Source of the DNA: Parvularcula sp. LCG005
Lineage (GTDB): Bacteria > Pseudomonadota > Alphaproteobacteria > Caulobacterales > Parvularculaceae
Direction of reading: 5' to 3'
Assembly (NCBI RefSeq): GCF_032930845.1
Contig: NZ_CP136758.1
Span: 620,001-684,000, forward strand
Length of the DNA stretch: 64,000 nt
Positions 60,410 through 64,000 of the stretch are shown piece after piece (the first letter of the stretch is position 1; each line of letters begins with the position of its first letter). The notes under the pieces were generated by a model. It ran no database searches and had not been told where the DNA came from. It saw only the letters and a program-made list of their open reading frames with translations. The position numbers were made by a program, and so were the translations under genes.

Positions 60410-60940
60410 TCAGACGTTGTCGTTGCGGGTCCACCGCATGATCGTGGCGTCGTGATCATTGCGGTCATCGGCGCTGATTGTCGCCAGATTTTCGATTGTC
60501 CAACCTTCCTTTGGCGGCAGGGCGAAGGTCTTGTCTCCCTCCACATCCGCATCCACCAGCGTCACATAAAGATGCGTGACCAGATCCATCGCCTGCGCAT
60601 AGATATCCGCGCCGCCAATGATGCAGATCTCTGCTGCGTCGGTCTGGGCCGCAAAACTGTCCGCCATGGTCAGCCCTGTTTCGAGGCTTGCCGCGACCGA
60701 CGTGCCTTGCGGTGGCGCAAAGGAGGCCTGCCGCGTCAGAATGATGTTCTCGCGACCGGGCAGGGGCTGGCCAATGCTTTCATAGGTCGTCCGGCCCATG
60801 ATGATCGGTTTCCCCATGGTCGCTTTCCGGAACCATTTCAGGTCATCGCGGAGCGTCCAGGGCAGCTCACCATTTCGGCCGATAACCCCGTTCCGTGCGA
60901 CCGCGACAACGATGGCGATGGGTCGTTGCGCGGTCATCAT
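60410..60940 (-). CDS. folA: Dihydrofolate reductase
   Basis: Regenerates tetrahydrofolate with NADPH after the thymidylate synthase reaction. The 176-residue protein has '[50 protein letters not shown]' (Met20-loop region, catalytic Asp and NADPH-binding parts) and '[14 protein letters not shown]'. It overlaps thyA by four bases (ATGA), so the two are translated together. GAGGTG precedes the start. Confidence 0.97.
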   Translation of the reverse strand: MMTAQRPIAIVVAVARNGVIGRNGELPWTLRDDLKWFRKATMGKPIIMGRTTYESIGQPLPGRENIILTRQASFAPPQGTSVAASLETGLTMADSFAAQTDAAEICIIGGADIYAQAMDLVTHLYVTLVDADVEGDKTFALPPKEGWTIENLATISADDRNDHDATIMRWTRNDNV

Positions 60941-61731
60941 ACTGACACCTCGCCCTTGATGGCGGGATGCGGGTCGTAATCCTCGATCCGGATGTCATCG
61001 AAGGTGAAGGCAAACAGATCGGTGACCTCAGGGTTCAGGACGAGCTTTGGCAGGGAGCGCGGGGTTCGCGACATCTGCAGCTCCGCCTGCTCAAGATGGT
61101 TCAGGTACAGATGGGCGTCACCGAAAGTGTGGACGAAATCGCCGGGCTCGAGGCCTGTGACATGCGCCATCATGTGCGTCAGCAGCGCGTAGGACGCGAT
61201 GTTGAAGGGCACGCCGAGGAAGATATCGGCCGACCGCTGATAGAGCTGGCAGGACAATTTGCCGTCCGCCACGTAGAACTGAAACAGGCAATGGCACGGC
61301 GCCAGCGCCATCCGATCAATCTGCCCCGGGTTCCAGGCGCTGACGACCATCCGTCGTGAATTCGGGTTTGTCTTGATCTCGTTGAGCACCCAGGAGATCT
61401 GGTCCACGGTCTCACCATCGGGCGCTGGCCAGGAGCGCCACTGCGCGCCATAGACCGGGCCCAGATTGCCGTCTGCGTCGGCCCATTCATCCCAGATGCG
61501 GACCTTGTGCTCTTTCAGATAGGCGATATTGGTGTCGCCTGCGAGAAACCACAGCAATTCATGGATGATGGAGCGCAGGTGCAGCTTCTTGGTGGTGACC
61601 AGGGGAAACCCCTCGGACAGGTCAAAGCGCATCTGGTGGCCAAAGACGCCGCGCGTGCCGGTGCCGGTGCGGTCGTCCCGTTCGGTGCCGTGGTGATAGG
61701 CTCTCGCCATGAGATCAAGATAGGCTTGCAT
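60937..61731 (-). CDS. thyA: Thymidylate synthase
   Basis: Converts dUMP to dTMP with methylene-THF. The 264-residue enzyme matches the E. coli length: '[33 protein letters not shown]', catalytic Cys in '[47 protein letters not shown]', and the C-terminal '[13 protein letters not shown]'. ATG 61731 matches the family N terminus (MQAYLDLM); a TTG at 61749 would add six residues. It is first in the thyA-folA operon. No clear ribosome site is seen. Confidence 0.97.
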   Translation of the reverse strand: MQAYLDLMARAYHHGTERDDRTGTGTRGVFGHQMRFDLSEGFPLVTTKKLHLRSIIHELLWFLAGDTNIAYLKEHKVRIWDEWADADGNLGPVYGAQWRSWPAPDGETVDQISWVLNEIKTNPNSRRMVVSAWNPGQIDRMALAPCHCLFQFYVADGKLSCQLYQRSADIFLGVPFNIASYALLTHMMAHVTGLEPGDFVHTFGDAHLYLNHLEQAELQMSRTPRSLPKLVLNPEVTDLFAFTFDDIRIEDYDPHPAIKGEVSV

Positions 61732-61783
61732 GGCGATGCTTGTGCCCAACGACCCTCAGAGGTTCAAGCGCTTTGACGCCGGA

Positions 61784-62257
61784 TCAGGAAGGTCGCTCGG
61801 TCAAGAGGCCCACAGCGTCAGCCCCTTTGCGGCCGCACTCTTCGTCGAACTCACTGGGCGCACCGGATACACCGACCCCGCCGATCATGATGCCATCACT
61901 GTCAAACAGTGGCAGGCCGCCCTGAAAGGTGGCGATGTAGGGCGCCGTCGGGCCGTTCCATTCCGCGGTCTGCGCTGTCGAGAAGCCGTAGGTCGAGGAC
62001 GACTTGCCCTTCCACTTGGCAATCTCCGCAGCGGCGGTGGAGGCCGCATCCATCTTGGCAAAGCTGATCAACTCACCGGAATGGTCGTATACAGCAATTG
62101 CGATGGCCTGGCCGGACTTCCGCGCATGGCTCAGACAGCTCTCCTGAATCGTCGCGGCAGTCGACAGGTCCAGAACCGGCCGCATCCGCTGCGCGTGGGC
62201 CATCGTGGCGACGGCAGCGACGGCGCAGGCTGTCGTGATGATATATCGAATAACCAT
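61784..62257 (-). CDS. Exported GlcG/HbpS-like (DUF336) protein
   Basis: A 157-residue protein with a signal peptide (MVIRYIITTACAVAAVATMAHA, cleaved before QRMRP) and a DUF336/GlcG/HbpS domain: 'SGQAIAIAVYDHSGELISFAKMDAASTAAAEIAKWKGKSSSTYGFST' and 'GGLPLFDSDGIMIGGVGVSGAPSEFDEECGRKGADAV'. Some HbpS members bind haem; function here is unproven. ATG 62257 follows GGGAGG 8 bases upstream; the frame upstream of it is not signal-like. Confidence 0.85.
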   Translation of the reverse strand: MVIRYIITTACAVAAVATMAHAQRMRPVLDLSTAATIQESCLSHARKSGQAIAIAVYDHSGELISFAKMDAASTAAAEIAKWKGKSSSTYGFSTAQTAEWNGPTAPYIATFQGGLPLFDSDGIMIGGVGVSGAPSEFDEECGRKGADAVGLLTERPS

Positions 62258-62411
62258 GCCCGTATCCTCCCAAGGATATTGTCGTTTTGTCCGATCCTGA
62301 CACTTCTTGCCGGTAGCAGACAAGGCGTGATCGTTGCTGCGCTGCAGCGGGATTGCTTGACGGGAGCGGTAAAATCGCCGTGACTGGATGCTTGTCCTTC
62401 TGGAGAAGATG

Positions 62412-63719
62412 ATGCGTCCTCTTATTTCTGCCTGCCTCGCCGCGATGGTCCTGTCTGGCCAGGCTGTTGCCGACCCGATTCGCGATGCCGTGACGGCGGA
62501 CCAGTCCTATCTCCTTTCGCTGTACAAGCATTTGCACGCCAATCCGGAGCTGTCAGGGCAGGAGGTCGAAACTGCAAAACGTCTTGCCAAGGAACTGCGG
62601 TCACAGGGCTTTGATGTGACCGAAGGCGTGGGCGGGACGGGCGTTGTCGCTGTCATGAAAAACGGTGATGGGCCGGTGGTTATGGTCCGTGCCGACATGG
62701 ACGGCCTGCCCGTGACCGAGCAGACCGGCAAACCCTATGCGAGCAAGAAAAAAGTGCAGCGGCCGGGCGGGGAGGTCGGTGTCATGCATGCCTGTGGCCA
62801 TGACATCCACATCACCAGTCTGGTCGGCACGGCCCGCTATCTGTCATCAAACAAGGATGAATGGTCCGGCACGCTGATCATGATTGGTCAGCCGGCAGAG
62901 GAAACCGGTGAGGGGGCTCGTGCCATGCTGGAGGACGGCTTGTATACGCGCTTTCCTGTGCCGGATCATGCCATCGCCCTGCATGACAGCGCAGGGGCCA
63001 AGGCCGGCACGATCGGGCTGAGGTCCGGATACGCGATGGCCAATGTCGACATGGTCGATATCATCGTCCACGGCGAAGGCGGCCACGGGGCCTATCCGCA
63101 TACCACCAAGGACCCAATTGTGGTGGGCGCGCGCATCGTTGATGCGCTGCAGACGCTGGTGTCGCGGGAAATCGATCCGCAGGCGGCGGCCGTGGTGACC
63201 GTCGGCGCGTTCCATGCGGGTTCCAAACACAACATCATCTCCGACGAGGCCCATCTGCAGCTGACAGTCCGGTCCTATACGGATGAAGTTCGCAATCATC
63301 TGCTGTCCGGTATTCAGCGCATTGCCAAGGCGCAGGCGCAATCAGCCGGGATCGCCGAGGATCGCCTGCCAGAAGTGACGTGGGATGAGCATTACACGCC
63401 TGCGCTATTCAATACCGAGGCGCAGACAGAGACACTGGCGGCGATGTTCATCGAACGATTTGGCGCTGACCGCGTGCTGGAGCCGGCGCCGGTCATGGGC
63501 GGTGAGGATTTCGCGCGCTATCACCGCGCCAATCGCGACACAGAATCAACGCTGTTCTGGGTGGGGGCGGTTCCGGCAGCGGATTGGGAGCGCACAGGCG
63601 GGGACCCGACCAAACTGCCCTCGCTGCACTCCCCGTTCTTTGCGCCGGATCCTGAACCCACGATTGCGGCAGGGACAGAGGCGATGATCGCTGCAGCCCT
63701 GACGCTGTTTCAGGAGTAA
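62412..63719 (+). CDS. Exported M20 family amidohydrolase/peptidase
   Basis: A 435-residue zinc hydrolase of the hippurate hydrolase/aminoacylase type, with a signal peptide (MRPLISACLAAMVLSGQAVA) and so periplasmic. Metal ligands and catalytic residues are 'MVRADMDGLPV', 'MHACGHDIHITSLVG', 'GQPAEETGEGARAML' (catalytic Glu) and 'PVMGGEDFARYHRAN'. The dimerisation insert begins near 'VDIIVHGEGGHGAYPHTTKDPIVVG'. ATG 62412 is preferred (GGAG 6 bases upstream). The substrate is probably an N-acyl amino acid or dipeptide; it cannot be read from sequence. Confidence 0.9.
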   Translation: MRPLISACLAAMVLSGQAVADPIRDAVTADQSYLLSLYKHLHANPELSGQEVETAKRLAKELRSQGFDVTEGVGGTGVVAVMKNGDGPVVMVRADMDGLPVTEQTGKPYASKKKVQRPGGEVGVMHACGHDIHITSLVGTARYLSSNKDEWSGTLIMIGQPAEETGEGARAMLEDGLYTRFPVPDHAIALHDSAGAKAGTIGLRSGYAMANVDMVDIIVHGEGGHGAYPHTTKDPIVVGARIVDALQTLVSREIDPQAAAVVTVGAFHAGSKHNIISDEAHLQLTVRSYTDEVRNHLLSGIQRIAKAQAQSAGIAEDRLPEVTWDEHYTPALFNTEAQTETLAAMFIERFGADRVLEPAPVMGGEDFARYHRANRDTESTLFWVGAVPAADWERTGGDPTKLPSLHSPFFAPDPEPTIAAGTEAMIAAALTLFQE

Positions 63720-63721
63720 TC

Positions 63722-64000
63722 TCAGCCCTCCTGGGCTTCGTCCCACTCACCGCGCGCGGCAAGATAATTCATCCGTGCCCGGTGGGTGAATGCCTTCTGT
63801 GCGGCCGGCACATTTTCGGGCTTGCCGCCCCAGGCTGCCAGCGCAGACGCCTGCAGCGCGCGGCCATAGGAGAATGACAGCTTCCACGGCATCTCACCTG
63901 CATACATCCGGTTCATGGTGTTGAGGTTGCGTGTTGCCTCTAACTCCGACTGCCCGCCTGACAGGAACACTATACCCGGCACGGCGGCAGGGACGGTCTG
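63722..64000 (-). CDS. Class I fructose-bisphosphate aldolase (C-terminal end; rest outside window)
   Basis: The last 92 codons of a gene that continues past base 64000. '[25 protein letters not shown]' is the conserved class I aldolase C-terminal segment (phosphate-binding SGGQSExxAT.NLN), followed by '[50 protein letters not shown]'. The Schiff-base Lys is outside the window. It converges on the M20 peptidase, two bases apart. Confidence 0.92.
   Translation of the reverse strand, partial: QTVPAAVPGIVFLSGGQSELEATRNLNTMNRMYAGEMPWKLSFSYGRALQASALAAWGGKPENVPAAQKAFTHRARMNYLAARGEWDEAQEG

Overview
The window is chromosomal DNA from a high-GC, aerobic alphaproteobacterium. The evidence is an aa3-type cytochrome oxidase cluster beside tldD, DUF2336 and DUF1491 proteins, several HisKA/PAS kinases of alphaproteobacterial type, a split Mrp-type antiporter operon, and a gene transfer agent (GTA) structural cluster in the order known from Rhodobacter capsulatus (RcGTA). 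The gene content resembles Caulobacterales/Parvularculales-like marine bacteria, but the sequence alone does not fix the genus. No rRNA, tRNA, insertion sequence or CRISPR array was recognised.

Layout. 1-5.4 kb: the 3' part of pgi, a degenerate GGDEF protein, purE-purK, and three minus-strand envelope genes (exported protein, TonB-like protein, lipoprotein). 5.4-6.6 kb: a DUF2336 protein. 6.8-16.0 kb: one tightly overlapping eleven-gene operon encoding a Mrp/Mbh-type cation:proton antiporter. It has MrpE, F, G, an MbhD/E-like piece, MrpB, MrpC, three separate NuoL/M/N-type subunits, an unknown two-helix membrane protein and a methyltransferase. Its MrpC carries a periplasmic His/Asp-rich insertion of about 160 residues. 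16.1-20.3 kb: a stand-alone DnaA-domain-IV protein, gluQ, a J-domain protein, an exported protein and tldD. 20.4-25.1 kb: ctaC, ctaD, ctaB, a coxF-like gene and ctaG, with no ctaE after ctaG. 25.1-32.1 kb: sufE, an exported protein, a cytoplasmic PAS kinase with a DUF1491 partner, a second DUF2336 gene, PBP1a and a YcgN-type protein.

32.2-45.5 kb: a complete and apparently intact GTA cluster, from a g1-like ORF through terminase, portal, g3.5, protease, capsid, connectors, tail tube, g10/g10.1, short tape measure and g12 to g15. It has no integrase, repressor or lysis genes. Two expression signals stand out. One is a GGGAAAG -1 slippery heptamer, the same heptamer as in the lambda G-T site, which joins g10 to a downstream frame that has no good start of its own. 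The other is a strong intrinsic terminator just after the capsid gene. The region before g1 carries a TTATCC/GGATAA inverted repeat and shares an 11-mer with the region before the stand-alone DnaA-domain gene.

45.5-64 kb: housekeeping and signalling genes. These are a CbpA-type DnaJ, a DegP/HtrA protease, an OmpR-type regulator and its HAMP kinase (with a terminator between them), HU, glnE converging on a PleC/DivJ-like kinase, a Tat-lipoprotein PhoD phosphatase, an ornithine/lysine decarboxylase with a structured leader, a Gly-rich membrane protein, thyA-folA, a GlcG/HbpS-like protein, an exported M20 peptidase and the 3' end of a class I fructose-bisphosphate aldolase gene cut by the window edge.
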